A stretch of 64,000 bases of DNA, from the NCBI GenBank assembly GCA_011800805.1, contig MPNW01000041.1, forward strand, positions 211,639-275,638. The letters are read 5' to 3'. Of the stretch, positions 24,411-36,739 are shown in pieces. This stretch comes from Hirudo medicinalis (taxonomy: Eukaryota > Annelida > Clitellata > Hirudinida > Hirudinidae). Both the position numbers and the translations under genes were made by a program. Every line of letters starts with the position of its first letter. Position 1 is the stretch's first letter. The notes below the pieces were generated by a model. That model saw only the letters and a program-made list of their open reading frames with translations. It was not told the DNA's origin and ran no database searches.

Positions 24411-27400
24411 ATGTTTAGGATATCATCTGCCGTGCCCAAACTATTGACGGTTTGTTTAATAATTTCTGAAAATTTAGCATAATGAACATGACCTTCCGAT
24501 TATCGTTGGGCACCGGTATTTATGTAAATATATATATTATATATAAATATAATATACTAACCATATATGATTTGAGCAGAAGGGACAAACGCCGAAATGC
24601 ACGTATCGTCAATTCAAAACAAGTGGTGTGGCTTATTGTCAAGAAGCTTCTCGACCTACAAAGTAGATTTTTTGTTAACTAATATTTAAAAATAAAATAA
24701 ATTAAATTCTCAATTTATGCTGCATTTCAACAGATCTACAGCATTGAAACTACTTACCTGTGCTGCGCTAGGAGGAGCATTAGGATATGCTTTGTACGAT
24801 ATTGAAGCTCGAAAATATATTGAGGATCAAGTCTATTACACAAAGGATATGTTTGAAAAAGTTTTTTCTAACCTTCCTCCACGTAAAGATGCAGACAAGT
24901 ATATTGTTTTTTGTACTTCAAATGATGCAATTTGTGACATGTTTTATGATATATTTAGGATCATCCCTGTTAATGAGACTCAAAATCAAGAAATAAAGCC
25001 AATTATTGTGGTAATTTGATCAATGCAGCTTTTCATGTCCAATACATAAATTGTTTTGTTAATTGTGACTTTATGTTGCTAACTCAAAGAATACTGCTTG
25101 ATTATGTGCCAAGTAGTTATCTTGCCTGAGTCTTTGGGCAATATTCAACAAAGTTTGGATTTAGTGACCTTCACTGTGAATTATTTTGAAATTGTATTGT
25201 TTTGGAGCTGCTACATTTGCAAATAATGTAGAAATTATTTAGACAATTGTTGTGGAAAATTTATTGTGAGTGACATTTTTATTTATTCCATTTTATACGA
25301 AATTCAAAATGTCATGCCATAAAATCATGAAGTGATAAATTTTCAGGGTTCTTACACATAGACACAAGAGTTTGCATTTTAAATAAATGCATGATGAATG
25401 GTGTCAAATATCATTAATTAACCAGTTTAAAGCAAACAGCGGTATGTAAAATGGAACGCATGCTAAACACTTACGTTATGATAATCATACAAATTTTAAC
25501 CTTTTAGCATCTTTTAAATCAGTTTCAAAGTAATTTTTTTCAGGCTGAGGAAAAGAGTGAAACTCCCAGCTTAGCAGGTTTATATCAGATTAACTTTCCT
25601 GTTAATTGTGTTATTAGACATCCTTTCATGCAAAGCTTTGAATGCACTTTGAATACTTTAATTTTAGAAGTACCTAAAACCAAAAAGGAACTTGAACTTG
25701 AAAGGAAGAAACTGGAAAAGCAGGAAGCCGAGAGATTGTTGAGGGAAAGAGAAGAATCTGAAGCTCTTCAAAACAAAAGTATGATGAAATGAACCAAATT
25801 TCCAGAAATTATCTCTTATTCATTGGTTTAATTGTGCATGAGTAATAATGTATAGATAATAATAATATAATAATATATATGGCTCATAACATTTCTTTAG
25901 ATTAATATTACCATTAAGTAATTAAGAATTGTGTTTATGTATTTGCGTTTTAGGAACACGTGTTGTATGTGTATGAATATTGACATGAATGAATTGCATA
26001 AAATTATATTTTAACAGAATTAGAAGAGTCTTTACAAATCCATCTTCTTAAGGTTTCAACAGCAATTGATTCTGCAGTTGAAGCAGCTGATAAAGCTGCA
26101 GAGACAGTGAGGCAGCACACTCAGAAGCTCAAAGTTGCTCTTGAGGTTAATTCTAGGAATTGATATTTCCTATTTGAGTTGGATTGAAAGTGAAGTAACT
26201 TGATCATTAGACATCTGATGCAAAGGAAGGAGAATGGGAGGCTGTGGTTGGAGCTCATGGCGAGAGGAATGAATCAGTGCTTGCTTTTGATATTTTATCA
26301 AGCAAAGCAAAGTTTGTCCTTTTTCTAGTTTATGTGTTATGTCATCTCACATAGTGATGGCTAGACCTCATAATATTGCATTTTTGCATAATATGGTAAT
26401 GTGATGCTATATTGTTGTCTGTTGATCTTTATGTGTACATATTGTATACATAATAGTATATACATCCCCAAGTTTACTTAAATGTATCCTTGGAAGGTAT
26501 CCTGTCATTAATGGTCTTTTGATCCAAAACTTTAAATAGATAGTGAGGGAATTTTTTAAAGATTAGTTTAAATTTCTCAAAAAGAAAACAAATTATTTTA
26601 ACTCTATGCCTATGTTTGAGTAATATGTAAGCCAATTGCTGATACATCAAATTTAAAAATAGTTCAAAATGTTCAGGTCAGAACTGGAAGAAATGCGAGC
26701 ACTAATTGCTGAGGCAAAGAAAAACAAAGTGACCAAAAAGAACAAAGTTCTGTACAATGCAGAGGAAAAAATAAACAAACTTAATCAGTCTTACAATTTA
26801 GCCACAAAAGAGGTTCTAGTTTTATTATTAGCAATTCAAATTTTGTGTTTATCTCTGGGTCGTTGCTTAAAACTTTAGAACATATTTTGATTGCTTGAAT
26901 TAAAATATTTTGATGGGAGTTGTTTGAGCATATCTGAACATTTATTATTTTGCAATTCAGGTGTGTTAAGGGGTACAATATTAATTTCTTTTTTTTTAAT
27001 ATGCCTGGATACATAATTGATTTACATGTTCAAGATGCATTTAAAAACCATTGTAGTTACATTTAAAAGTTAAAGCCTGCCATTTTCATTTCCAATACTT
27101 TCACTTTGCTGGATGTTTGAAATGCAAAACTTGAGATTTAGAACAAATTGGAAGACATTATATATTTGTGGCTTGTTTTTGTGAAACAATTAATTTAAAA
27201 GTGTCATAACTATTTTAGTTTTCCAAAGCTAAATCTGAAGCCAAGGTTTTCTCAGAGTACAGAGAGCTTGTTAAAAAAGGCAAAGAACAATTTAAAAAGG
27301 AATTGGAATCAGTCCTCCCTGAAGTGAATAAGATAACCTGTGAGTCTTACATTAACTAACTCCCTTTGATTCATTCGTGTGTTCCCATATTTTAATTTAA

Positions 27401-28949
27401 CTTATAAATGAAAGTAATAACTTATGATTGGTTATATTATAATACATGTCTTAATAGACTTTCAATTAACTTTGTAACAGCTTCTTTGAGTAAATTATCT
27501 GAGGAAGAGTTGAATGCTCTGATTGCCCATGCTCACAAGCGCATAGATCAATTGCAAAGGCAACTTGCCGAGCAGCAGGCTTTGGAGAAGCTGAGATTGG
27601 AAGAGGCCCTGTTCAGGCAGAAGGAAGAGGATGCTGCCCTTCATTATGTTTCTATCAATCAGGAGAAGGATCTTTGGAAAAATGAACTTGATATCATTAA
27701 ATCAAGATGGGTTGGCATTCTTAATCTTGGTGGATATTAGAATCTTCTTTGTATAAGAATAAGTTAATCACTCATTGTTGTTTCAGGACCTTGAAGCTCA
27801 AGTGAATTTCGAAGAGGAGTTGAAGCACCAACTCACCAGACAGGCAGCTGCACATAGCGACCACATCACTGAAATCCTCAAGGTTCAACAGAGGGAGTTG
27901 GAGGCAAAATTTGCTCTGTTGCTTAGTGAGAAAATTGAAAAAGAAAGACAAGAATTCCAGAAGCAAGTTGCTAGTTGGGTGGCCAGACTGAGAGGTATTG
28001 AAGAGGCCATTGACAGTAAGTGGATTTAATATACTTCATATTTTTGTTTGTAGTTGTTTGAATACTAATGACTTTTGTTAGAACTTAGATAACTCAACTG
28101 AAACTTCATTGAAGTGCTTTTGTAGAGTATATAGATAATAAGTCAATGCATGCTATCAAGATTATTAATGATCTGAGCTCAGTAATTCTCAGTGGCATAA
28201 GAAATTTATTGGCTGAGGTAAGAAAAACATTTTGTTTTTTAGAACGTGCTGAGCTGGAAAAGCAGGGCCATCAAGTTCAGAAGCTTTGGCTTGCTTGTGA
28301 ATCCCTTCAAACTGCTGTAAACAGTGGAAAGTTAGGAGCTAAAGATTGGCAGAGTAGGGTGAAGCCACTGGATGTTGAAATGCAATCAATAAGAGAAGCA
28401 GCTGATGGTCAACCAGCCATTGTTGCCATCCTGGATTCAGTTCCACCTTTGGCTGCAGAGAGGGGTGTTTGGACTGAGTCTGCTTTGATAGAAAGATTCA
28501 AAAGAGTCAGCAAAATTTGCAAGCAGGTTGCCATGATTGATGAAACTACAAGTGTTGATGGAAACCTCTTCAAGTTTGCTTTGTCCTATCTGCAATCCAA
28601 GTTCATTATATCTGGAGCCAGTAAAATGTATGATTCAGCAGATGATGAGGTGGATGTTGAGGACTTGAAAAACCCTTTTACATTGCTTGACAATGCTGAG
28701 GTATAAAAGTATGTTATGAATTAATTATATCAATTATATAATTTTTCTGTTGATTTTCAGGTTTGCTTGAAGAGAGGAGATTTTGTCCAGGCTGTTCGTT
28801 TTGTAAACCAGTTATCTGGAGAACCAAAGAGAGCAGCCTCTGATTGGCTGGCTGAGGCCCGCTTACTTCTAGAAACAAAACAGATTTCTGCTGCTCTGTT
28901 AGCTTCTGCTTCAGCTGCAGGATTCACTTCTGCTGCTGGCACCTCATAA
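24411..28949 (+). CDS. IMMT: MIC60 / mitofilin (IMMT), MICOS core subunit
   Basis: Inner mitochondrial membrane protein that forms crista junctions as the core of MICOS. Fourteen exons: 24411-24449, 24580-24662, 24734-24898, 24959-25010, 25544-25577, 25668-25778, 26018-26145, 26211-26311, 26677-26812, 27219-27339, 27481-27710, 27787-28015, 28243-28700, 28761-28949 (TAA); 691 aa, human 758. The first exon MFRISSAVPKLLT and the second (rich in K, R, T and S) form a mitochondrial presequence. A membrane segment follows (LLTCAALGGALGYALYDI). The long middle is coiled coil (ELERKKLEKQEAERLLRERE). The C-terminal mitofilin domain is clear: EELNALIAHAHKRIDQL, LTRQAAAHSDHI, RLRGIEEAI, AMIDET, FVNQLSGEPKRAASDWL and ARLLLETKQI. 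The tail is Ala/Ser-rich. Confidence 0.97.
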
Positions 28950-31754
28950 TTGTTTCAAAAGGGAATCCACATTTTCATTTAGAAGACATTGCGTCGTTAA
29001 TTTCCAAGGAAATTAGAAAATAATGTACAAACTCTGTATTTTGTCAATTATTTGATTTGGGTGGCGCTAGCGTGAATCATCGAAAGGTCGTGTCAACGGC
29101 ACGGCTATAGGGTTATTTTTAGCTTTGGATTTGAAATTCGGTTGCGCTTAGACGCTTTTGGGTAGCCGTAAATTTGCGCCGGGTTTTTTTTAGTTCACAC
29201 CTTTGGATTGCGATAATTTTCCATCATCATCAGGCAGCCATCATTCTTAGGTGTGCTTGGTCCAGCATTGTGGTCGTGCGAGCTAGTGGGTAAACGCACA
29301 TTTAAAAGACTGTTAGTTTCCCATCATACTGTTTTATCCGGTGCAGCGACATTATCATTAAGAGAATAGAACAACGTTACTGCTCAAACAGTTTAAAGAT
29401 GCTCAAGGATGCTGCTTTGGGACGCAACCGCTGCATGGTACCTTTCGAGCCAAACTAAAGTTTCTCGTGATCGTGCTAATTATTATTTTTAATTTATTTA
29501 ATTATTTATTCTAAGTGCTCTTAGTGATCTGCAGTTCCGCGAATCGTGAAATTGTGTAAATTCATCAGTTAATCAGGTAAATCCGACTGCACATGGAATT
29601 GACTATAGACAATAGTTACTATATAGAAAACTATACTTCAACTCCAGGTTATTGTCGATTCCATTATTGTGTTAATGAGGAGGGTGCTTCATAGCCTTAA
29701 TACTACCCGGGAAGCCAATAAACATCGTGAACACAATTGTTTTAATATGTTTTTATATGTTTTAAATTTTCCACTTTGTTAAGTCAAGAATAGTCAAGAT
29801 GATAGGCCTAATTTGATGTCTTGTAACTTGATATGTGTTATATATATGATATGTTTAGCAAATTAAAATTATAAAAAAAAACAAAGGAGGATCACATAAT
29901 AAAATAAATAAGCCGTTTCTTCCTTCATCAAAATCATTTCAATTTAACCAATCATGCTAATCCCCATCAGCTCATTTTCATAATTCATAGGTTCAATGTG
30001 CATCTCATTAATTTAAATCCCCATTACCTCACCCATCCTAGTCAACCCAATCATTCCAATTCACATTACCTCACTCATCTCAATCATCTCAATCTCCATT
30101 GCCTCACTCATCTCTACCTCATTCCCCGTCAGCTCATCTGCCTCCCCAAGTATCGGTTTCTAGTATGTTTCTTAAGTTAAGCATATTATAATATTATCAA
30201 TTAAATTCTTGTTAATTCTTGATATATTGCTTCAAAATATATTTGGAGAAGATTTTTTAGCCAGATAATCATGAATCTGGAAATTATGATGAGAACATTA
30301 AATACGTTATGCATAACTATAAAAAAAAACAATGGTAATGATCAATACAATGTTAATAATATTGCTGAAGGAAAAAATTTACCAATTATCGATGGTCATA
30401 AATTCTTCAGTATTGAGGAACGTTTATAAGATGTTGCAATAAAAACCAATAGGTCGGTGTAAAACTAACTTTTTTTTAGTTTAACAACTTTTAATATTTG
30501 TAATTAAGATTTCTGATTTGCCACCCAATGGAGGCTTCAACATAGAGAATACAACCACGAGAATTAGGAAACATATAATGACATATGACACGGCTAGAAA
30601 GTGAATCTGACGGGGCACTGTGGTAAAAAGGCCTTTGGACAATCTGAGATGAAGAATGTTGTGTTTTCTTAGTCAAATGACTTCCATTTTGTAAATTCTG
30701 TTCTGTTGTTACTATAGGTTGAATGTTAATTTATTTAACTTATTTAAGTAATGCTGCAAGCTATGACAGTACGATTAATCTTTTAATCTGGAAAATTTCA
30801 CGTGTAGTAAAAAAAGAAATACATCGGCTGCCACCATGCAAGATTTTGAGATTAAGCTTCGTAAGTGGTCTGGAAATGCTAGAGACAGAGGAGCTGGCGG
30901 TCAAAGAGAAGACAAACTCCTTATTAACATAATCCATTTTTTAGCATAAACATTTAAAAAATTTGATTCAACTATATTGCATCAATATTTTGTTTATTTT
31001 CATTAAAAATAATGTAATCAAACACTTTTTGTGTTTTTCAACATTTATTCCCCCGTCTTTTGTGTTTGCTGGGTCTTTAATTTTAAAAGTAATAATTTCA
31101 TTAATTAATAATTTGTTTAACTATGTAATAATTTCGTTAATTGGACGCATTTATTTATTTAAACTTTAGCTTGTATTTTATAATATAATTCCACAAAATG
31201 ATTTATAGCAGCGAGTTTAATTAAAGAAATCATATTTAAACATATATCGATTCCTAAACTATGAATAATAACGCCCCCATTAAATTATTAGATTTGCAAT
31301 GCAAATGACTGCATATGGAGCAGGCATGAATAATAATGATATATGTGGCGATACTAGGGACTAGTCAGTTAAGCAGGGATACTCTCTATTGTGTCGGTGC
31401 CTAGGTGAGGTATTCCGGTGAATCAAATATCCTGCGATTTGCGACTTTTTGTCTAAGGCGACTGTCGCATTAAATTAGCGTTCTTTGTCGTAAAAATTAT
31501 TCAGATCTCTAAGGGATTCGTTTTGAATTCCATTCTTGTTTGATGTTGGATAACCGATATCAGATAATATAAATCTTAATTCTTAATTTAAGTTCTTATT
31601 GGAAGATTTGCGCTTAGAGGTAACGTTTTCCATCAAATTCTTTGTCTCTATGTTGACAAATTGAAAACTAAAGATCACATAAATTGTGGCTTAAAGCGAA
31701 ATAAAGAATTTGTTGTTTAAGTCCTTAACATTCTCAGGGCAAGCACGTTTCATC
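28950..31754. other. Intergenic region between MIC60 and protein 4.1
   Basis: About 29040-29573 is GC-richer than the rest and ends in a good donor (AATCAG|GTAAATCC at 29573-29574). It may be a non-coding first exon of the 4.1 gene, but this is inference. 29940-30150 is a low-complexity, imperfect repeat built on CATTACCTCACTCATCTCAA and related words. 31730-31747 carries the acceptor TCTCAG in front of the 4.1 start exon. No other gene found. Confidence 0.45.
29940..30150. repeat. Imperfect CTCACTCATCTCAAT low-complexity repeat
   Basis: Degenerate tandem words of roughly 10-30 bases (CCTCACTCATCTCAATCATC and variants) run for about 200 bases. The 60-codon ORF across it is a by-product of the repeat. 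Confidence 0.6.
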
Positions 31755-34700
31755 ATGGAATGTAGAGTGCAAATGTTGGATGGATCTGAGTTGACAGTCG
31801 ACCTTGATGTAAATTATTTATTTTATTACATTTAACTTAATTCAATTGTAAAAAGTTCGTGTCCAAAATTGTTGAACATTAATAACTACTAGGTAAGTAG
31901 TGATCACTAAATTAAAAAGAAATGAAATATAATCAGCATCATGGGATTGCAGCAACTATAAGAAAATGTTGATTGTTACTTGAGCAGAACTAAAGTTGAA
32001 AACTAATAACATTTCATTTACTTATTTAATTTTAATAACTCAATCTTATTTTTCACCTGTTTGCATAGAAAAAGGCCACTGGTCAGGATTTGCTTGATGC
32101 TGTGTGCAAAAGAATTGAATTAAATGAAACTGATTATTTTGGATGCACCTTTAAGGACTCTAAGGGTCAAAAGGTGGGTCAGCCATAATTTATGGTTTGT
32201 AAGTGACAAAGATGATATAATCAATTTTAATTTAAAGTTTAAAATAAAACTGTATTTTTTAGATTTGGGTGAACGCCAAGAAGCTAGGCAAACAATTAAA
32301 TGGTATGTATGATTAATAGTTTCAATAAAATAATGAGCATAGCATTGATTAGTGGAACAATTATTTTTAATACTGAATTGCATGTCTAAGAGTTAAAACT
32401 AATTTGAAGAATTCACAACCACTGGTGATAATTGACTCTAATATTTTGTATTATTATTTCTGTAGACTTAGAATAACATTTATTAATGGAATCATTTGGA
32501 GAGAAATTGACAATTTCAATAATTACTCCTTGTTTTTAATCTTTCAATTTACTTGATTCCTACACTATTTTTATTTCATCATTGTGCTTAACTATGTGTT
32601 ACTTGTTGATACTTGTTCTTCTAAGCAATTGTTAAGTTCAGCATGAGACTTATCAAATCACTCGATCCTATTAGGAAATTTTACTGCACAAACGGTTTTT
32701 ATATATTTTAAACACTTTGAAGTTTATTTATAAATTTTAGATTTATTTTCTTTCACTCAAAAGTTATGCAGTAATTTTGCTTGATTTATTAATAATTTCA
32801 TTAACAAACATTAAAGGGGGAGCTCCACAATTTTCTTTCCAAGTGAAGTTTTATCCACCTGATCCAACCAGTCTTAATGAAGAAATTACCAGGTATTTGT
32901 CATTTGAATTCTTAGGTTATTTCTTTAGTTACTTCACATATTTGCATTTACAAGTATTTAAATATTGGATGTCCTTCTAAGGTACCAACTCTTTCTACAA
33001 CTTCGTTGTGATGTTCTCTATGGAAGGTATTTATTATTTTGCTTTAATTCAACATTTGTATCGTTTTGTTATTTGCAAGTATTCCATTTCTTATTGTTTC
33101 TCACAGTCTTCCTTGCTCTTTCATAACAATTGCACTGCTGGGATCATATGCGGCTCAGTCACAGTTGGGAGACTACGTACTTTCCGATCACGGGACAGGT
33201 AGTTCGTACCTCAAAGACATTAGTTTTGCTCAAAATCAGTCTCAGGAGCTTCTTGATAAGATTGCTGAGCTTCATAAAACCCATTTGTGAGTTAATTATA
33301 ATGTTGAATAATAAACTAGATTATATCATTAATGATTAGCTTATTGAAGCTCAGATTTTTGCTGCATTTTATGCATGTCTTAATTATTTAGACTAAGGCA
33401 TTACTTGATTTTGTGGAATTTTGTGCAAATTACTATTGGTGATCACAATAATATTAAACATTTGTGTTCAGGGGCATGCAACCTGCAGAAGCAGAGCTGA
33501 ACTACCTGGACAATGCCTGCAAACTTTCTCTTTACGGAGTGCACATGTTCCGGGCCAAGGTATTGGCATTATTTTGACATTAAGTACTTATACTAATGTT
33601 TTACTTATGATTTCATGGACATGATAGAGACAAATATTGCTTAAAGCATATTTGAGTGCATGATTGGATTCCTGGATTTGCAACAGATTTGTTTTATATC
33701 ATAGGATGGTGAAGATGGGGATGTTGAGATTGGCATTTGTGCAGCTGGGATCCTTGTCTTCAAAGAGAGACTAAGAGTTCACAGGTTTTGTACAATTGAT
33801 ATGCATTTGTATTTAGCCAATTTTATGAGTATCCCTATTGGATGAAGGTACTATAAATGCCCGACCATTTATATAGTGCTGTTTATAGTGAGGGCACTAC
33901 CAGGCGATCAGGATGTAAACATTGCACATAACTTTTATGACAACATTGTCACCTTTTACCATCTAGTGCAGGAACACAATTCTTTGAGCTAATCTCATAC
34001 CAATTGCATAAATTGTCTAACCCAACTTGAATGAGCAATTTCAGTATTCAAATTATTTATATAGATTTACGTGGCCCAAAATACTTAAGATTTCCTACAA
34101 AAGGAGCATTTTTACAATCAAAATTAGGCCTGGTGAGGTGAGTAGCATTTATCTTTAATAGTGATTTATTGATCAATAAAAGCTTACAATTTGATATTGG
34201 CATTTATGACAATAAATTTTAATTTTTTATCAAATATAAATGTTGTGAAAAATGGTTTTATTATCTTGTCAATAGTTTGAACAAATGGAAACAACAATGG
34301 ACTACAAGTTGGTGAGTTATCAGGCAGCTAAGAGGCTATGGAGACTGGCAGTGGAGCACCATGGATTTTTCAGGTTTTATGAGCATCATTTGTTGTCATA
34401 ACCTTCATAACCTAAATCAATGAAACAAAAATCTCTTCTGAAGATCTACGAACAAAGGTTATATTTAATAGTTTCTCTCACTTCCAGACTTAGGGAAACC
34501 GAGCCTCTTCCAAAGGGTCTGTTTTCACGTTTGGCCAAAATATCGCTATTGTGGCAAGACCTTTTACCAAGCCCAACAAATTGGCGATAAGAGTCAGAGG
34601 AGCATTGCCAGAGTGGTTGGGAGGAAATTTGTTGGCTCCAAAAGCATGGAGACAGGTGGTCTGTAATTTCTTTATGGCATGTTTCTGCATGAAACAACTA

Positions 34701-36739
34701 TAGTTACTGTGTTATTATGTGTATTAATGATTTTATATCTTCATGTTGCTAATTTTTTAGTTTTGACGGGCTACAGCACTGAACGTTCGGAAACCTATCA
34801 GCAGCAAGAAGGGTCTCGAACTGCAACTCTGGACTTGAAGAAGAGAAGGCAGAACTCTCTGCACGACCTCACCAACGGCAATCAGTATACCTTGTCTTCC
34901 GTTAGCTATTTATTTTTTAAATTGAGTTTTTAACTCGACTGGATTAACACAGTTATAAATTTATATAACTTAACATTTAATGGACTGAAAACATAAATGA
35001 ATAAAAAACATGTTTGAATAACAATAAATGATAAAATGCAGAAACAATTTATTAGAGCTAAGAGCTGATTAAAGTTTATTTATTGTATAAAACCTTTGGC
35101 TGACAATATCAGGTAAATTGTATTTTATAGCATTTGTAGCTAGCTGAATTTATGTCATTTGAGGTTTATTAAAGTCTTAGGAAAAGTTGTTAAGAATCCC
35201 ATCGTTTTATTATTTGTAAACAATTAATGTAGTACTTGTTGGTGGATTACATATTAGCCTTGAAATGATTCTTCTTGTGTAGAATGATGGAGAATGCTAT
35301 GTAAACCAGGGTGGACAACTGTGGACTGGATGGGATGGTTCAAGGAAGCAATTGATAGACAAAGACGCTATTTCTGTTGGTACCATTTTATATCTTCTTA
35401 TTACTTTTAAAAGGTAAAGCTTGAGCAATGTCTTCTCAAACCAAAGAAATCTTCTTAAATCAAAAAAAATGAAACAGTGCCTATTTACTCAAGCTAAAAA
35501 ATTTAAAAATGAAATGAAAATATATATTAGTTTTATTGTGTCAAGTTTGTTGTGGTGGTTTAACTTTTTATTAACTAGCAGATCACATTAATATTTTTAC
35601 ATAATTTTCTGAAAGGATTAATGTAAAGAATTTAATTTACTTTTTTAGAGAAGTGCTACGAGTGATGAAGCTACATTTCCTTTGGAACCCTATCAAACCA
35701 GCCAGCATTATGTTGGCTACCAGTCTTACAGCAGGATGGGCAAAAATACTATAGAAGAAGCTAGTCTGAGGAGAAACAACCAATACGACATGTTGTATGA
35801 GCATGGTGCAACGAATAGTGACTGGGATCACATCAATGCAGACACATCACATAGTTACATCACTGCTGATGGAGCTAGAGTCACCGAGGTTTGCTAAGAA
35901 CTTCAATTAACCTTACTGTCTAGGGGTGGTCAAATTATGGCCTGTTGGCCATTCTGTTAATGTATTTCAATGTACTGGCCACAATGGAGATTTGTGTGCA
36001 TCTTATAGAAATAAGTAGCAGATAAATTGTTCAATGATTAATTGTTTAGATGCCATAAATATTAGACTGGTATAGTTTGAGTGGAAAATGTAATAATAAC
36101 ATGCATATTATAGTAGCTTACATTCAACGTAGGCTCATGTGGAATTTTCCCAATTGTTGGGTTTGGTTTTGTTTGCACCTTTAAAAAAATATTTCAAAAA
36201 TAGCTGCAGCCTCAAAGCTAAAAGGTCAATAAAAGTTATAACAAATGCAAATAGAGAAGTGTTTTTGTGCCTTTAGTGCTGGTACGTGTTGCATCCCTCT
36301 GTTGTGGACGGGCCCACGTTTGGAAACGGCATCTCACCCCTCTTTTAGCATCTACTATCCATTTGTCATGCATTATCTTCATGTTGAACATTTATGTTTG
36401 CCATTAATTAGATGTAAGATGTATATTCTCTCAAGATCATTTAATTGATTCAATATCTTTCTTAAAGTATCGATCTCGAAGAGATGGTGTCATTGAAACT
36501 CGAATTGAGAGGAGGTATCCAGATGGAGGACAGTCACATTCTGTTGATTATGATAAGGTCAGTTGTTAGGTTCTCAGTTTAATTTAGAATCCAACAATTT
36601 GAATATTACTCTGAAATTTGAATTTATTTCACAGGCTTTGTCTGATGCAATACTGGCTGTGACTAATGTCGATACCAACCTTGCCGTAGAAAAAATTGAG
36701 ATCCAGACGAGAGAAGAAACCAATGCCACAATGGTTTAA
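31755..36739 (+). CDS. EPB41: Protein 4.1 (EPB41 family) with FERM domain and CTD, one-base frameshift
   Basis: Membrane skeleton adaptor that links membrane proteins to the spectrin-actin cortex. Exons: 31755-31808, 32069-32173, 32263-32302, 32817-32892, 32982-33026, 33107-33286, 33472-33559, 33705-33784, 34065-34137, 34276-34373, 34488-34655, 34761-34900, 35283-35375, 35649-35888, 36468-36557, 36635-36739 (TAA); about 557 aa. The FERM lobes are complete: [94 protein letters not shown]. The C-terminal exons match the 4.1 CTD ([27 protein letters not shown]). In exon 11 the frame breaks at the AAAA run 34537-34540: the family sequence continues ([11 protein letters not shown]) only if one A is ignored, and the later exons then fit in phase to the stop. 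No spectrin-actin-binding domain was seen. Exon 12 and 13 ends are the least certain. Which 4.1 paralogue it is cannot be said. Confidence 0.9.

Noticed and set aside
28125..28216. Possible extra MIC60 exon (KSMHAIKIINDLSSVILSG...) with acceptor TTTTGTAG and donor GAG|GTAAGA
   Set aside because: Joining it puts the next exon (RAELEKQGHQVQ) out of frame, while direct joining of 28015 to 28243 is in phase and fits the family alignment.
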